From a bacterium (GTDB taxonomy: Bacteria; Planctomycetota; Planctomycetia; Pirellulales; Pirellulaceae): 64,000 nucleotides of DNA. The translations under genes were made by a program, and so were the position numbers. Every line of letters starts with the position of its first letter. Within the stretch, counting starts at the first letter, position 1. The stretch lies in contig WGNR01000012.1 of assembly GCA_016124445.1 (NCBI GenBank), positions 434,001 to 498,000 of the forward strand, in the 5' to 3' direction. The notes beneath the pieces were generated by a model. It was not told the DNA's origin, ran no database searches, and saw nothing but the letters and a program-made list of their open reading frames with translations. Positions 45,402 through 54,965 of the stretch are shown here, in pieces.

Positions 45402-47246
45402 ATGGCCAGTCTGCAAAACCTTCATCGCACGAACTTGCTGCGGAAACGACGCGGCGTGTTCCTTGTTCTCGCCGCGTTCATCATGGTGGTGCTGTTCGGT
45501 TTCCTTTCGCTGGGGATCGATTCAGGCCTGATCACGATGGAGCAAACCCGCCTGCAAAACGGAGTCGATGCGGCCGCGCTGGCCGCTTCGGAGGAGATCA
45601 CCTCGTCGGTTCAAGCTGCCGGCGAAACGGGCGATCCGAATTCGATTTCCATCGAGAATGCACGCGACATGGCGGTGGAAGTGGCCGGCATGAACAACGT
45701 CTACATCGATCGCCAGCGCGACGTGATCTTCGGCAAGCGAACCTACAACGAAGGAACCGGCAAGTGGGACATCCAGTGGGGTGCTGCCCCTTACAACGTG
45801 GTCAAAGTGGTCGCCCACCGCGATCAGCCGACCACCAATGCTCCCGATAGCAGTTTACCTTTGGCGTTTGGCTGGGCCGTCGGAACTCCGACGATCGACC
45901 TTTCGGCCCAGGCCATTGCGTTTGTCGAAGCTCGTGACATGGTCGTGGTGCTCGACTTCTCGGGCTCGATGAACGACGACAGCCGCTATGCGTCGATCAG
46001 CCGGCTGGGCCAGTCAGCCATCGAATCGAACATGGTCGACATCTTCAACGCCATGAGCCCCAATGTCGGCACGCTGACGTTCGAGCAGCAATACCTGACC
46101 GTCACCGGCGCAGCTCCGGCAACCGTGGGAGCTCCGCAGAATAAAGTTACGTTCAAAGATAGAGAGGTGTTCGTCGAGTCAACCGAGAACATCAGCCAGG
46201 TCACGCTGGTTTACAGCAACGGCCGAACTTCAACCTACAACACTAGCGGCACCAGCGGAACGTTTAGTGGCAGCCGGTCCATTAGTTCGGTCTATGTGAA
46301 AGCGGGTAATGCCACCGGTTACGGCGAACAGTTTTCCGACACCAACGCGGCTGTGAAGCAAGCCTTTGGACTGGACCAGATCACTTATCCTTACACTCGA
46401 GGCAGCTGGGACGAATTCATCAACTATTGCCGAAACAGCGTTCCTTCCAGTTCCGGCAACCGCATGAAGTACGGCAAGCTGAACTTTGTCGACTACTTGA
46501 TGTCCAACCGCTATCACCACTACGAAACCCAAGACCTGTGGAAGTCGCCACACTATCCATTTACCGCGGTGAAAAACGGTTTGTCGCTGTTCCTCAGCTT
46601 CCTGACCGACCTTGATTTCGGTGACGAAGTCGGGCTTGTCACCTACGACGAGAACTCTCGTGTTGAAGAAACGATCAACGAAGATGGCACCTACGCCAGC
46701 TTGAACGGCAACTTGATCTCGAACGACTACCAGACCTTGGACACCATCCAGCGTCACAAGCAGTCGGGTCACTACGGGACATTTACCGCCATGGGCTTTG
46801 GTGTGAACGAAGCAGATAACCTGCTCAAGTCGCAAGCCCGCTACGGTGCCCGGCCGACCATGGTCCTGATGACCGACGGTAATGCCAACCGCTACCAAAG
46901 CGGCTGGAGCTTGCCGGCTGGCTGGAATTGGGCGGACTACACCGACTACGACGGCGATGGCCAGGCCGATTACACCACCAACGACATCTCGAAACAGTAT
47001 GCCATCTGGGAGGCCGTCGAAGCTCATAAGCGAGGCGTGACCATTCACACGATGAGCGTGGGTGCCAGTGCCGATCGCGAAGTGATGTCAGCCATTGCCA
47101 ATGCCTGCGGTGGGATCCACATCGCCGTGCCAGGCGGTGCGACCGTTGCCGAGCTGGAAGCCCAGATGCTGGCCGCCTTCCAACAAATCGCCGCCAAGGT
47201 TCCCCCGCCGCAACTGGTTTATGACTTGAACCAGGCCCAACAGTAA
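45402..47246 (+). CDS. TadG-like protein with von Willebrand factor A domain
   Basis: This encodes 614 residues. The N-terminal TadG-type segment RRGVFLVLAAFIMVVLFG (about 17-34) anchors it in the membrane. The C-terminal part is a VWA domain starting with MIDAS DFSGSMNDD (185-193), with a second sub-domain inserted (about 230-330) and a DYDGDGQADY calcium-loop-like stretch near 515. VWA domains bind metal-coordinated ligands, so this may be the adhesive part of a Tad pilus system. A ribosome site (GAGAAG) precedes the ATG. It ends with a terminator at 47272. Confidence 0.87.
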   Translation: MASLQNLHRTNLLRKRRGVFLVLAAFIMVVLFGFLSLGIDSGLITMEQTRLQNGVDAAALAASEEITSSVQAAGETGDPNSISIENARDMAVEVAGMNNVYIDRQRDVIFGKRTYNEGTGKWDIQWGAAPYNVVKVVAHRDQPTTNAPDSSLPLAFGWAVGTPTIDLSAQAIAFVEARDMVVVLDFSGSMNDDSRYASISRLGQSAIESNMVDIFNAMSPNVGTLTFEQQYLTVTGAAPATVGAPQNKVTFKDREVFVESTENISQVTLVYSNGRTSTYNTSGTSGTFSGSRSISSVYVKAGNATGYGEQFSDTNAAVKQAFGLDQITYPYTRGSWDEFINYCRNSVPSSSGNRMKYGKLNFVDYLMSNRYHHYETQDLWKSPHYPFTAVKNGLSLFLSFLTDLDFGDEVGLVTYDENSRVEETINEDGTYASLNGNLISNDYQTLDTIQRHKQSGHYGTFTAMGFGVNEADNLLKSQARYGARPTMVLMTDGNANRYQSGWSLPAGWNWADYTDYDGDGQADYTTNDISKQYAIWEAVEAHKRGVTIHTMSVGASADREVMSAIANACGGIHIAVPGGATVAELEAQMLAAFQQIAAKVPPPQLVYDLNQAQQ

Positions 47247-47271
47247 CGGGAAGACACTACGACGTGTCCTG

Positions 47272-47325
47272 CAAGGTGGTTGTCGTCGAGGTTTTCCTCG
47301 TGGCAACCACCTTGTGTTGTTTCTT
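47272..47325 (+). terminator. Terminator of the Tad-like cluster
   Basis: An 11-bp stem (CAAGGTGGTTG with CAACCACCTTG) encloses a nested 5-bp hairpin (CGAGG/CCTCG) and is followed by TGTTGTTTCTT. Confidence 0.8.
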
Positions 47326-47398
47326 GCAGTCGCCAGAACAGGGTAACATAATTCAGTAGCAAGCCATTTCGCGACTGTAACACCAAAGGTTTCCCGGC

Positions 47399-47890
47399 AT
47401 GTCTCCCACGGATGACTCGACACCAATCCAAAACAGCTCAGCCTTTCCGGTCAAACCGCCCGTCAGTTGGGTCATGTTTTCCCGCTGGCCGGAAGATGGC
47501 GATCATTGGATTCATCCCGACGATCGCAACAAAGCAGAAGGCCTGATCCCCAGCGACTGCATCTTCCGCCGCGAAGTGGTCGACGACGACTGGTACCAGG
47601 TCAGCTATGGCGACGTCACGCTACGAATACGCCCGGTGATGGTCGAAGAGCTACCGGAACCAAAGTTCAAGATGGGCGAGATTGTCGAACTGCAACATCA
47701 GTTCGATGTCGAGAAACTAACCACCGGCACGATCTACGCCGTGCGGTGGAGTGAGTATTACCAGGAACCGCAGTACTATCTTGTTCGCGGCGACCTGAAG
47801 AGCCAGAACCCTTACCTGGCCAAAGATCTCAAGCACTTCGAACCGCCCAAAGATTTCCACGCCATGCACACCTACAATCCTGGATCGTAG
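47399..47890 (+). CDS. Conserved-looking protein of unknown function
   Basis: This encodes 163 residues, acidic and Trp/Tyr-rich, with no signal peptide or membrane segment. Features: VMFSRWPEDGDHWIHPDD near 25-42, ELPEPKFKMGEIVEL near 85-100 and a charged C-terminus. A weak ribosome site (AAAGG) precedes the ATG. The Trp/Asp spacing suggests a compact beta-rich fold. I do not recognise a family. It stands alone, convergent with the EEP-fold lipoprotein gene. Confidence 0.65.
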   Translation: MSPTDDSTPIQNSSAFPVKPPVSWVMFSRWPEDGDHWIHPDDRNKAEGLIPSDCIFRREVVDDDWYQVSYGDVTLRIRPVMVEELPEPKFKMGEIVELQHQFDVEKLTTGTIYAVRWSEYYQEPQYYLVRGDLKSQNPYLAKDLKHFEPPKDFHAMHTYNPGS

Positions 47891-47914
47891 GCGATGGTTA
47901 TACCTGGCGGATCG

Positions 47915-48871
47915 CTATCGCGTTTGACCAGCAGGAGCCGAAGCAACCGCTCCGCCAGTGAACTCTTGCGTCGAGAAGGTTGCCCAGATCGGGAAATGGT
48001 CGGAGACGTCCAGGGCCTTCTCTTCGGTCAGCTTGTAGGCTGAAATCAGATCGAACACGCCGGCCTGGCCGGTAAATTCGGCCGTGTGGCGAGGCTCGAA
48101 GACTATGTTGTCGTAGCTTTTGCTTTTCCGGGTGTTGGTTGGCGTTCCCTGAATGGCGGCAAAAATACCAGGGATCCGGCCCAACTGCCCGAAGTGCGTG
48201 TAATCGGTGTTCAAATCACCCAGCAGGATCACGTCGTCTTCGTTCGGATTCGCCTGGCAAACGACCTCGTACACTTCTCCCAGGGCGTCGAGTTCCGTCT
48301 CGACTAGATCAGGGTCGGTATGAATGTTGATCAGCGTAAAGGTGAACGGCTGCACGCCCGGCTTGGCGATGGCCCGGAACGACGCAACGTAAGGTTCGCG
48401 GTGCAATAGATCCATCGGATCGTTGATGGTGAAGTCGCTCTTTTCGACGAATTCGATGGTGCCTTTGTTGTAGAGAAAGACGTACTGCTCTTTGCTGACG
48501 GTTCGACCCAAACGCGGACCAACCAGCGCACCCCAGTTCTCACCATCGGCGTTGATCATTTCCAGCCAGCGCGGAATGACATCTTGCTCGGCACTGCGGA
48601 GCTCTTGGACGGCGACGATATCAAACGATTTGACCACCTTCGTCAAAATCTGCATGACATCCGGCTTATCCATCTTCGATTGTCCGAAGACCTGGATGTT
48701 GAAGCTCGCGATCCGGATCGTGTCTCCGGGGGCCGGCGCAGCGGTGGTCGAAGTGGCTGGAAGGTTGCTGGGGGCATCGGGCAATTGCTCGAGTACCTTC
48801 TCGACATTGCAACCTGTCGCCGCGAACAGACCTGCCAGAAACGCAATCGTTGTAAGAATCAGAGCACGCAC
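47915..48871 (-). CDS. Endonuclease/exonuclease/phosphatase-family lipoprotein
   Basis: This encodes 318 residues from a GTG with a perfect ribosome site (AAGGAGG). The signal peptide ends in a lipobox-like AATGC (Cys21). The EEP fold (about 50-305) shows ASFNIQ, VQEL, EPYVAS, INIHTD, GDLNTD and VSDHFPIWA, matching the metal-binding Asn/Glu/His and Asp sites of DNase I-like enzymes. The substrate could be DNA or a phosphoester such as phosphatidylinositol or sphingomyelin; a membrane-anchored extracytoplasmic hydrolase is likely. It is a single gene. Confidence 0.88.
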   Translation of the reverse strand: MRALILTTIAFLAGLFAATGCNVEKVLEQLPDAPSNLPATSTTAAPAPGDTIRIASFNIQVFGQSKMDKPDVMQILTKVVKSFDIVAVQELRSAEQDVIPRWLEMINADGENWGALVGPRLGRTVSKEQYVFLYNKGTIEFVEKSDFTINDPMDLLHREPYVASFRAIAKPGVQPFTFTLINIHTDPDLVETELDALGEVYEVVCQANPNEDDVILLGDLNTDYTHFGQLGRIPGIFAAIQGTPTNTRKSKSYDNIVFEPRHTAEFTGQAGVFDLISAYKLTEEKALDVSDHFPIWATFSTQEFTGGAVASAPAGQTR

Positions 48872-49112
48872 GAGAAGCCTCCTTGCTTGGTGCGGGTTCG
48901 TTCGATTCGTCTTGAGTTTCAGACCATCCGTGGCCTGGCACCCATCAAAGGCGGGGCAACCTTAGCGAAAACGGCATACCACTTCCAGGTCAGTCGCCAT
49001 GAAATCAATGTTTTCTGCTGCCAGCCCTGAAGGGGCGCAGACAGCCGTATCGAGCAGGAGGCCTGGCATCATCAAGATCATGCGTGCATTGATAGCAGGA
49101 CGCCGTCGGCTG

Positions 49113-49601
49113 CTATCCAAGCTTGGCCAAGGCGCTGACCGCCAACCTCGACGTGCGAGGATTCTCGCTTTGTGCGGCATGCTCTAAAGCCGAGCGAACC
49201 GATTGGTCTCCTTCCCCGATCTGGCCGATTGCCCAAAGGGCGCGATTGAGAACTTCGGTGGGAGTCTTGGGGGCTTCAATCAAGGTCACCAGCGCCGGCA
49301 ATGCCGCGGCACCATCGCTTTGAAGGCGACCGAGCAGGGTAACCGCCCAGTAAGCAGTCGACTCCGGAGCCTTGGTCAGATCGACCAGCGCTGGCAGTTC
49401 GTCAACGGCTGGCGGGCCTGATTCCTCCAACGCGGCGTTGCTCCACTCGCGGACTTGCTCGTCCTCATCCTGACAACAGCGGCACAATGGGACGATTGCG
49501 GCCTGGGTCAATCCGGTATTCTTAGCGCAGGCTTCCGCGGCTTCCCGCCGCTTGGGGATATCGGAACCACTTAAAGCTTGGATTGCCGTCGAAGCGTCCA
49601 T
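49113..49601 (-). CDS. HEAT-repeat protein
   Basis: This encodes 162 residues from the ATG at 49601 with a good ribosome site (AAGGAAA). About four HEAT/Armadillo-like helical repeats are visible, with units such as ALPALVTLIEAP and ALWAIGQIG. Such repeats act as protein-binding scaffolds. No signal peptide or catalytic motif is present. A longer frame to 49661 lacks a proper start. The protein stands alone and could be a phycobilisome-lyase-like or adaptor repeat; I cannot name a partner. Confidence 0.78.
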   Translation of the reverse strand: MDASTAIQALSGSDIPKRREAAEACAKNTGLTQAAIVPLCRCCQDEDEQVREWSNAALEESGPPAVDELPALVDLTKAPESTAYWAVTLLGRLQSDGAAALPALVTLIEAPKTPTEVLNRALWAIGQIGEGDQSVRSALEHAAQSENPRTSRLAVSALAKLG

Positions 49602-49798
49602 ACATTTCCTTTCAGGGGACCAGTGCTGCCGAGGTTTCCGAACTATCTTTCCGTATTTCAATCGATAGTACTAAAAAACGCTAAGCATGCCACCCATCCA
49701 GGGGTACGATTATCCATCATTGCCTTCCGGGTTTATGATGTGGAACCAACGGCCCTAATCTGCTTTCGTTGGATAGCAATTGCGCGGATAAACCAAAG

Positions 49799-50557
49799 AT
49801 GACTATTCGTTCGCTCAAAGACCCTAGCCCGTCATCGGAAGACCCTCAAGATCCATCTTCAGGTGGTTCTCAGGATATCGCATCGCAAAAACCGTCGCCA
49901 CTCAGCGAAGAGGCCCAGGCAAATCTGTGGCGGTATATCGAGCACCTGGAGCGGTGGCGTCAGTCGATTGGCTTCGAGATCCACGACGGACTGACCCAGC
50001 AAATCACGGCCGCTTTGTTGTTTCTCGAATCGTACGAGCAAGAGAAGAAGGATACAACGTCGCTAGATCGTTGCCGGGCCATCCTGGAAGAGGCCTTGGC
50101 CGAGTCGCGAAGGTTGATCCGCGGATTGAGTCCGAAGAAGCTCGATGAAGAGGGGATCGAAGCGGCGCTGGAAGAATTCCTGAAGGTCCCTTCGCCCTCG
50201 TCGGCCAACGTTCAGTTGAACATCGCTACCGAGCTTCCGCCGATGGCCCCTTGGCAGCGGACTACGCTATTCCGATTCGTTCAAGAGTCCATTACTAACG
50301 CGCGAAAACATAGCGAAGCTTCCAACATTAAAGTTTCCATCCGCCCCGATGACTCTCACTTGATTGTGCAGATTCAGGACAACGGACTCGGCTTCGATCC
50401 CGATACAGTCGAACTGACTGGATACGGTCTAAAAAGCCTGCGAATGAAGGCGGAAATGCTGGACGGCGAATTGAAAATCGAAAGTACTCCTGGCCAAGGA
50501 ACGGACGTGTTGCTTCGATTGCCGCAGACGACCAACGAACGCCCTTCTGGCAATTGA
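49799..50557 (+). CDS. Soluble histidine kinase of the NarL/HisKA_3 type
   Basis: This encodes 252 residues from the ATG at 49799 (a TTG ten codons earlier also opens the frame). The first 45 residues are Pro/Ser-rich, followed by a HisKA_3-type dimerisation domain with EIHDGLTQQITAALL (phospho-acceptor His) at about 60-80 and an HATPase domain at about 130-250 with N-box QESITNARKHS, G1 DNGLGF and G2 GYGLKSLR. There is no sensor domain or membrane segment. No response regulator gene adjoins it; the next gene encodes a PP2C-type phosphatase 120 nt away on the same strand. Confidence 0.9.
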   Translation: MTIRSLKDPSPSSEDPQDPSSGGSQDIASQKPSPLSEEAQANLWRYIEHLERWRQSIGFEIHDGLTQQITAALLFLESYEQEKKDTTSLDRCRAILEEALAESRRLIRGLSPKKLDEEGIEAALEEFLKVPSPSSANVQLNIATELPPMAPWQRTTLFRFVQESITNARKHSEASNIKVSIRPDDSHLIVQIQDNGLGFDPDTVELTGYGLKSLRMKAEMLDGELKIESTPGQGTDVLLRLPQTTNERPSGN

Positions 50558-50677
50558 TGTTAAGCGGAAGTTCTTTAAACCACGCTGCCCCAAGTTGCCC
50601 TTCGACTCTCGATCTACAACAATCGGGGTAAATGGCCCGCTCTCCTCTCGCCCGGGCTAAATCAACACGGCAGCATC

Positions 50678-51751
50678 ATGGCATTCACCTTAGTTCTGGC
50701 ACTCGCCGCCTTTTTCCAAGTATTCGCAGTGCTTCTGGCCTTGCGGCTCAATACGATCTATCGTCGTCGGTACGCATGGCTGTTTATTTCCGGTGCCGGC
50801 GTGCTGATGACGTTGTGGATCGGCGCCGGGTTGGTCGATACGCTGCAAAACCCGCCAGGCGATATTATCTGGGAGCCGACCTTGTGGGTGCAAACGTTGG
50901 CGACCCTGCTCACCGCGATTCTCTTTTTCGCCGGCATCGGAACGATTGAGCCTCTCTTCAAAGAAAACGAAGCCGCCCGAGCGCTGCTGGCCAGCGAAAA
51001 TGCCTTGCTCAATCGCGAGGTGCAGCACAGCCGCGAGGAAATGCAGTTGGCTCAACGGGTACAAGCCAACCTGCTGCCCAAGGAAGCGCCGTCGGTTACC
51101 GGTCTCGACATCGCCTTTCTCTCTCGACCGGCCGAATGGACCAGCGGCGACTACTTCGACTTCGTTCAGGTCTCGCCGGAATCGCTGATCGTTACCGTCG
51201 CCGATGTGTGTGGGCATGGTCTTGGCCCGGCACTGCTGATGACCACCTCGCGTTCCTATTTCCGTGGGATTGCCCACATGCAGAAGCAGTGCCAGCCGAT
51301 CGTCAACACCTGGAATCGTGTGATCTCCGACGACATCGAAGCTGGCGACTTCATGACCGCCTTCGTGGCCCAGATTCAGATCGAAGAACATAACATCGAT
51401 TTTCTCGGAGCAGGGCAGAATGGCCTACTGATCGAAGCTGACGGCAGCTTCCGAGAGCTGGAACGCAGTGGTCCACCACTGGGCGTTTTGCCTGACTTCG
51501 AGTTTCCCTGTCCCCAACAGGTTCATATCGCCTCTGGACAGATCCTGGTGCTGTGTACCGACGGCATCTACGAAACGGTCGGCCGTGACGGCTCGCAGTT
51601 GGGTATCCAGCGAGTCGCCGAGCTGATCGCCAGGCATCGTGACTTGACGGCCCAACAATTGGTGCAGCAACTCGATAGCCAAGTCCGCAGCTTCGCTGTC
51701 AGCTCGCAGCCGCAGGATGATCTCACCGCGGTCGTTATCAAAGCGGCCTGA
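50678..51751 (+). CDS. Membrane-anchored RsbU/SpoIIE-type PP2C phosphatase
   Basis: This encodes 357 residues. Three N-terminal TM segments (about 1-22, 33-55 and 70-88) are followed by a coiled-coil linker (about 95-125) and a PP2C-like domain (about 135-357) with SGDYFDF, DVCGHGLGPALL, GAGQNG, LVLCTDGIYE and QPQDDLTAVVI, the usual metal-binding positions. Such enzymes dephosphorylate anti-sigma antagonists in partner-switch systems. The N-terminal membrane part is likely the sensor. The adjacent histidine kinase suggests a combined input, but no RsbV/RsbW genes are seen here. Confidence 0.9.
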   Translation: MAFTLVLALAAFFQVFAVLLALRLNTIYRRRYAWLFISGAGVLMTLWIGAGLVDTLQNPPGDIIWEPTLWVQTLATLLTAILFFAGIGTIEPLFKENEAARALLASENALLNREVQHSREEMQLAQRVQANLLPKEAPSVTGLDIAFLSRPAEWTSGDYFDFVQVSPESLIVTVADVCGHGLGPALLMTTSRSYFRGIAHMQKQCQPIVNTWNRVISDDIEAGDFMTAFVAQIQIEEHNIDFLGAGQNGLLIEADGSFRELERSGPPLGVLPDFEFPCPQQVHIASGQILVLCTDGIYETVGRDGSQLGIQRVAELIARHRDLTAQQLVQQLDSQVRSFAVSSQPQDDLTAVVIKAA

Positions 51752-51758
51752 CTCACTT

Positions 51759-53840
51759 CTACTTCAGCACTTCCAGTAGATTACTGAAGTGATCGGTCCA
51801 TGGCTTCGCATAGACCATGTGCGGCCCCAACTTGGTAGCGGCGGCTTGCATCGTGTCGTCGGCCAGAAACTGCCGATTGTGAGACGCAATAATCCATTGC
51901 GAGCCAGTCTGCTGGGTCGCCACGTCCGCTCCGGTGGTAATATACAGAGACTCAAGCCCAATCGCATCGCAAGTCCCCAGCACCACCGGCCGCAAGTCGA
52001 GATGCTTGTTGCTGACATGAATCGCCAACACGCCTCCTTCTGCGAGATGTCGCTGGTAAATCTCGAACGCTTCCTGCGTCAGCAGATGGGTCGGAATCGC
52101 GTCGCCGCTGAAGGCATCGAGCACCAGCACATCGAACTTCTGATCGGGTTCACGTTCCAAAGACAACCGGGCATCGCCCAACACCAGGTCGACCTCTGCC
52201 TTACAGTCATCGAGAAAGGTGAAGTACTCTTCGGCGAGCGTGACGACATCGTCGTTAATCTCGTAGAAGCGGAAGTAATCGCCCGGTTTGCCATAGGCTG
52301 CCAATGTTCCAGCTCCCAAGCCAACCACGCCAACCCGTTTGCCTTCTGCTTGCGGCAATTGCGCCGAGATCCGGAACATGGTCAATCCGACGCCCGTGTT
52401 GCGAGCATAGTACGATGTCGGCGTCTGACGCTTGTCAGGCGACTGGTATTGAAACCCATGCATGATCTGGCCGTGATACATGGCCAGGATCGACTCTCCG
52501 CCGACATCAGGTACCTGGCCAATATTCAGCACGCCATAAAAATTGCGGCGTGATTGCAAGTAGTCTGATTTGAACCCGCGCAGCTGGCCGTTGAGTGTCA
52601 CCAGCAGGCAAAGAAAGTAGAGACTCATCGTCCAGATCGGAGTGGCGCCAAGCTGCTTCTGGATCGCTTGCGTCGTTACCCACAGCGCCAGTCCAAACGC
52701 GATCAGCAAGCTCAGCGGCATCTCGTAGTATTGGGTGAAGATCATCGGGCAGCCCAGCGAAACAAACAGTCCGCCCAACGCGCCGCCACCGGAGATCATC
52801 AGGTAAAACAGCGTCAGGTATTTCGGGGCAGGCTTGCGGCGAACCAGTTCGCCGTGACAAATCATGCAGATGAAGAACATCGCACCGAAGTACGACACGG
52901 CCACCCAGGCGATGTCGAGCATTCCGCCGAAGATTTCCAATAGGCTGATCAGGACAATACTGCCGATCGCCATCCAGCCGATCCAATCGCGACGATACCA
53001 GCCATCCCCATCGAAGCAGAAAATGAACGTCAGCAAGTATAAGCTCAACGGGACGACCCACAGAAACGGCACCACGGCCATGTTTTGGCAAACGTGATTG
53101 GTGGTGGCCAGTAGCATGATCGAAGCGAACGCAGGCAAGCAGATCCAAGCGGCCAGGGTTTGCCAGCTGGGCATTGTCTCGCCGGAGTTGGCTTCAGTGC
53201 GGTTCGCGTTTTCGCTCTTCGATCTGATCGGTAGCAAGGCCACCGCTACCGCGATCGGAATCAACAGCAAGGCGAAGCCCGTGTAACCCCAGCACCAAAT
53301 CGATGATTGAAACGGCAACGTCCAATTCGGTTCAACCAGAAACGGATAGGTCAACAAGGCAGCCAGCGAACCGATGTTGGACAGGGCATACAGCCGGTAA
53401 GGAACCTTGCCGGGTGCCAGTTGGCTGAACCAATGCTGCAGCAGTGGCCCATTGGCCGAAAGCAGGAAGTAGGGCAATCCCAAATGGGTCAGCAAAAGGA
53501 GCAAGATATAGCCAGGAGGCCAAACGTCAGGCGTAGGCTTCCAGGCTTGGCTCGGGCTGATCGGCATCAGCAGAAGTGCCCCAAGCAACAGGCCGCCATG
53601 CAAAATACCCTGCCAGCGTTGGGGAATCTTAGTCGCCACAAGGTGGGCATACAAATAGCCGCCGAATAGCATGACCTGGAAGAACAGCATGCAGGTGGTC
53701 CAAACGGTCGGACTTCCGCCGAACCATGGCAGGATCGTCTTACTGATCAGGGGTTGTACCTGAAACAGCAGAAACGCACTCCATAACACGGCAAGCGGCA
53801 GGACCCAGGCATGGATCCACCCACGATTCGACTTCTCCAC
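51759..53840 (-). CDS. Fused membrane/spermidine synthase-like protein
   Basis: This encodes 693 residues from a GTG with AGGGA upstream. About eleven TM segments occupy the first 450 residues, followed by a Rossmann-type methyltransferase/aminopropyltransferase domain (about 480-690) with VGLGAGTLAAY (nucleotide-binding) and VLDAFSGDAIPTHLL. It matches the family of fused MFS and spermidine synthase-like proteins. Whether it makes polyamines is not established; the aminopropyl active site of true SpeE is only partly visible. It is a single gene, convergent with the phosphatase gene (7 nt between stops). Confidence 0.88.
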   Translation of the reverse strand: MEKSNRGWIHAWVLPLAVLWSAFLLFQVQPLISKTILPWFGGSPTVWTTCMLFFQVMLFGGYLYAHLVATKIPQRWQGILHGGLLLGALLLMPISPSQAWKPTPDVWPPGYILLLLLTHLGLPYFLLSANGPLLQHWFSQLAPGKVPYRLYALSNIGSLAALLTYPFLVEPNWTLPFQSSIWCWGYTGFALLLIPIAVAVALLPIRSKSENANRTEANSGETMPSWQTLAAWICLPAFASIMLLATTNHVCQNMAVVPFLWVVPLSLYLLTFIFCFDGDGWYRRDWIGWMAIGSIVLISLLEIFGGMLDIAWVAVSYFGAMFFICMICHGELVRRKPAPKYLTLFYLMISGGGALGGLFVSLGCPMIFTQYYEMPLSLLIAFGLALWVTTQAIQKQLGATPIWTMSLYFLCLLVTLNGQLRGFKSDYLQSRRNFYGVLNIGQVPDVGGESILAMYHGQIMHGFQYQSPDKRQTPTSYYARNTGVGLTMFRISAQLPQAEGKRVGVVGLGAGTLAAYGKPGDYFRFYEINDDVVTLAEEYFTFLDDCKAEVDLVLGDARLSLEREPDQKFDVLVLDAFSGDAIPTHLLTQEAFEIYQRHLAEGGVLAIHVSNKHLDLRPVVLGTCDAIGLESLYITTGADVATQQTGSQWIIASHNRQFLADDTMQAAATKLGPHMVYAKPWTDHFSNLLEVLK

Positions 53841-54336
53841 CGAACGATGTCCCTAAGCTGATTGTTTCATGAAACGTCGAAAGCTGGCAATTCAACGCGC
53901 AATGAGGCTTTCAAGCTTAGGTCACATTCAACGCATGTTTGCGCTTTGTAATACAACCCCCTCCAAATAGCGACCGGCCAGATTGTGCAATGAAAACATT
54001 GCAACCATTAACAAAGATGCAATGGTTTTCTTAAGAAATTGTTCTGATTTAATCTGCGCAAGCCGATTAATTGTTCTTGGAGTTGTCAGGTAGACATCGT
54101 TAAAATCAAACGCATGCCTTATCCTTCTCTACTCTTCTTTGCTTGCGATCGTCTTCCTCGATTTCGCGAGTAAAGAGCGTTCCTTAGGGAGTGTGTTGGT
54201 GCCGGTTCCACCTCGCTCAGCTAGTACGGTTTGTTAGATATCCGAATTCTTGGTGTGCCTCATCCAAAGTTCGGTCCTACCTATCAATCTGACTTATTCT
54301 GCTTGCTTCTACTTGGTGGATTCGATCGGTTCAAAC
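53841..54336. other. AT-rich intergenic region with small hairpins
   Basis: About 496 bases lie between divergent genes and are clearly more AT-rich than the surroundings. Two short stems are visible: TGCAATG/CATTGCA (53986-54003, 4-nt loop) and AACCATT/AATGGTT (54003-54027), the second followed by a T-rich TTTTCTT. They could be promoter elements, a small RNA terminator or protein sites. I see no gene I can support. Confidence 0.5.
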
Positions 54337-54795
54337 ATGCTCACGCATGACAGGGAGATTGTCGTGTATGCAACTGCTTCGACCGAAGCGGATGTGATGA
54401 GCGTGCTGCGCCAGTTCGCAGACGCCTACGCATGCCGCGACAAGGGAAAACTCCTCAGTCTGTTTTGCTCGGATCGCGATGCCGTGGTTCTGGGTAGTGG
54501 ATGCGACGAACGTAACGTCGGTGCCGCTGCTATCTGGGGTCAGGTGCGTCGAGATTGGGAGCAGACCGACACCCTACGGATGCGGTTTGGCTGGAGAAGC
54601 GTTTCGACGTTGGGTCAGGTTGCCTGGCTCGCGACGGACTGCTACCTCTACGTTCAAGCTGGTTACCGTAAAGCGGAAATTCCCTTGCGAATTACAGCCG
54701 TCATGATCCAAGATCACCACGGTTGGAAAATTGCTCAACTTCACTATTCTTCGCCAATCATGGCAGAATCGGAAATTGACACCACTTTGGAATAG
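54337..54795 (+). CDS. NTF2/SnoaL-like protein
   Basis: This encodes 152 residues from the ATG at 54337; the frame opens earlier at 54250 but lacks a good start there. The cone-shaped NTF2-like fold is suggested by FADAYACRDKGKLLSLF, then VVLGSG and the end IQDHHGWKIAQLHYSSP, which matches SgcJ/EcaC or ketosteroid isomerase-like domains. The function of most such proteins is unknown; they can bind small ligands or act as isomerases. A bidirectional terminator follows at 54851. Confidence 0.78.
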   Translation: MLTHDREIVVYATASTEADVMSVLRQFADAYACRDKGKLLSLFCSDRDAVVLGSGCDERNVGAAAIWGQVRRDWEQTDTLRMRFGWRSVSTLGQVAWLATDCYLYVQAGYRKAEIPLRITAVMIQDHHGWKIAQLHYSSPIMAESEIDTTLE

Positions 54796-54850
54796 CAACT
54801 AATCTGCCTTTTTTTCATTTTTGACTGATATCCTAGCCATTCCAAAATTC

Positions 54851-54886
54851 AAAAAGCCCCCAGGTTTCCTCCCTGGGGGCTTTTTT
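54851..54886. terminator. Bidirectional Rho-independent terminator
   Basis: Stem AAAAAGCCCCCAGG (54851-54864) pairs with CCTGGGGGCTTTTT (54872-54885), with A-runs and T-runs on both sides. It ends the NTF2-like gene. Confidence 0.93.
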
Positions 54887-54965
54887 CATTGCCGACATTA
54901 TCTTGTATAATCTAAGACTTGGCTTTTGTTAGCCAAGCTGATAGTGTCTCCCCCGAACCTGAAGC

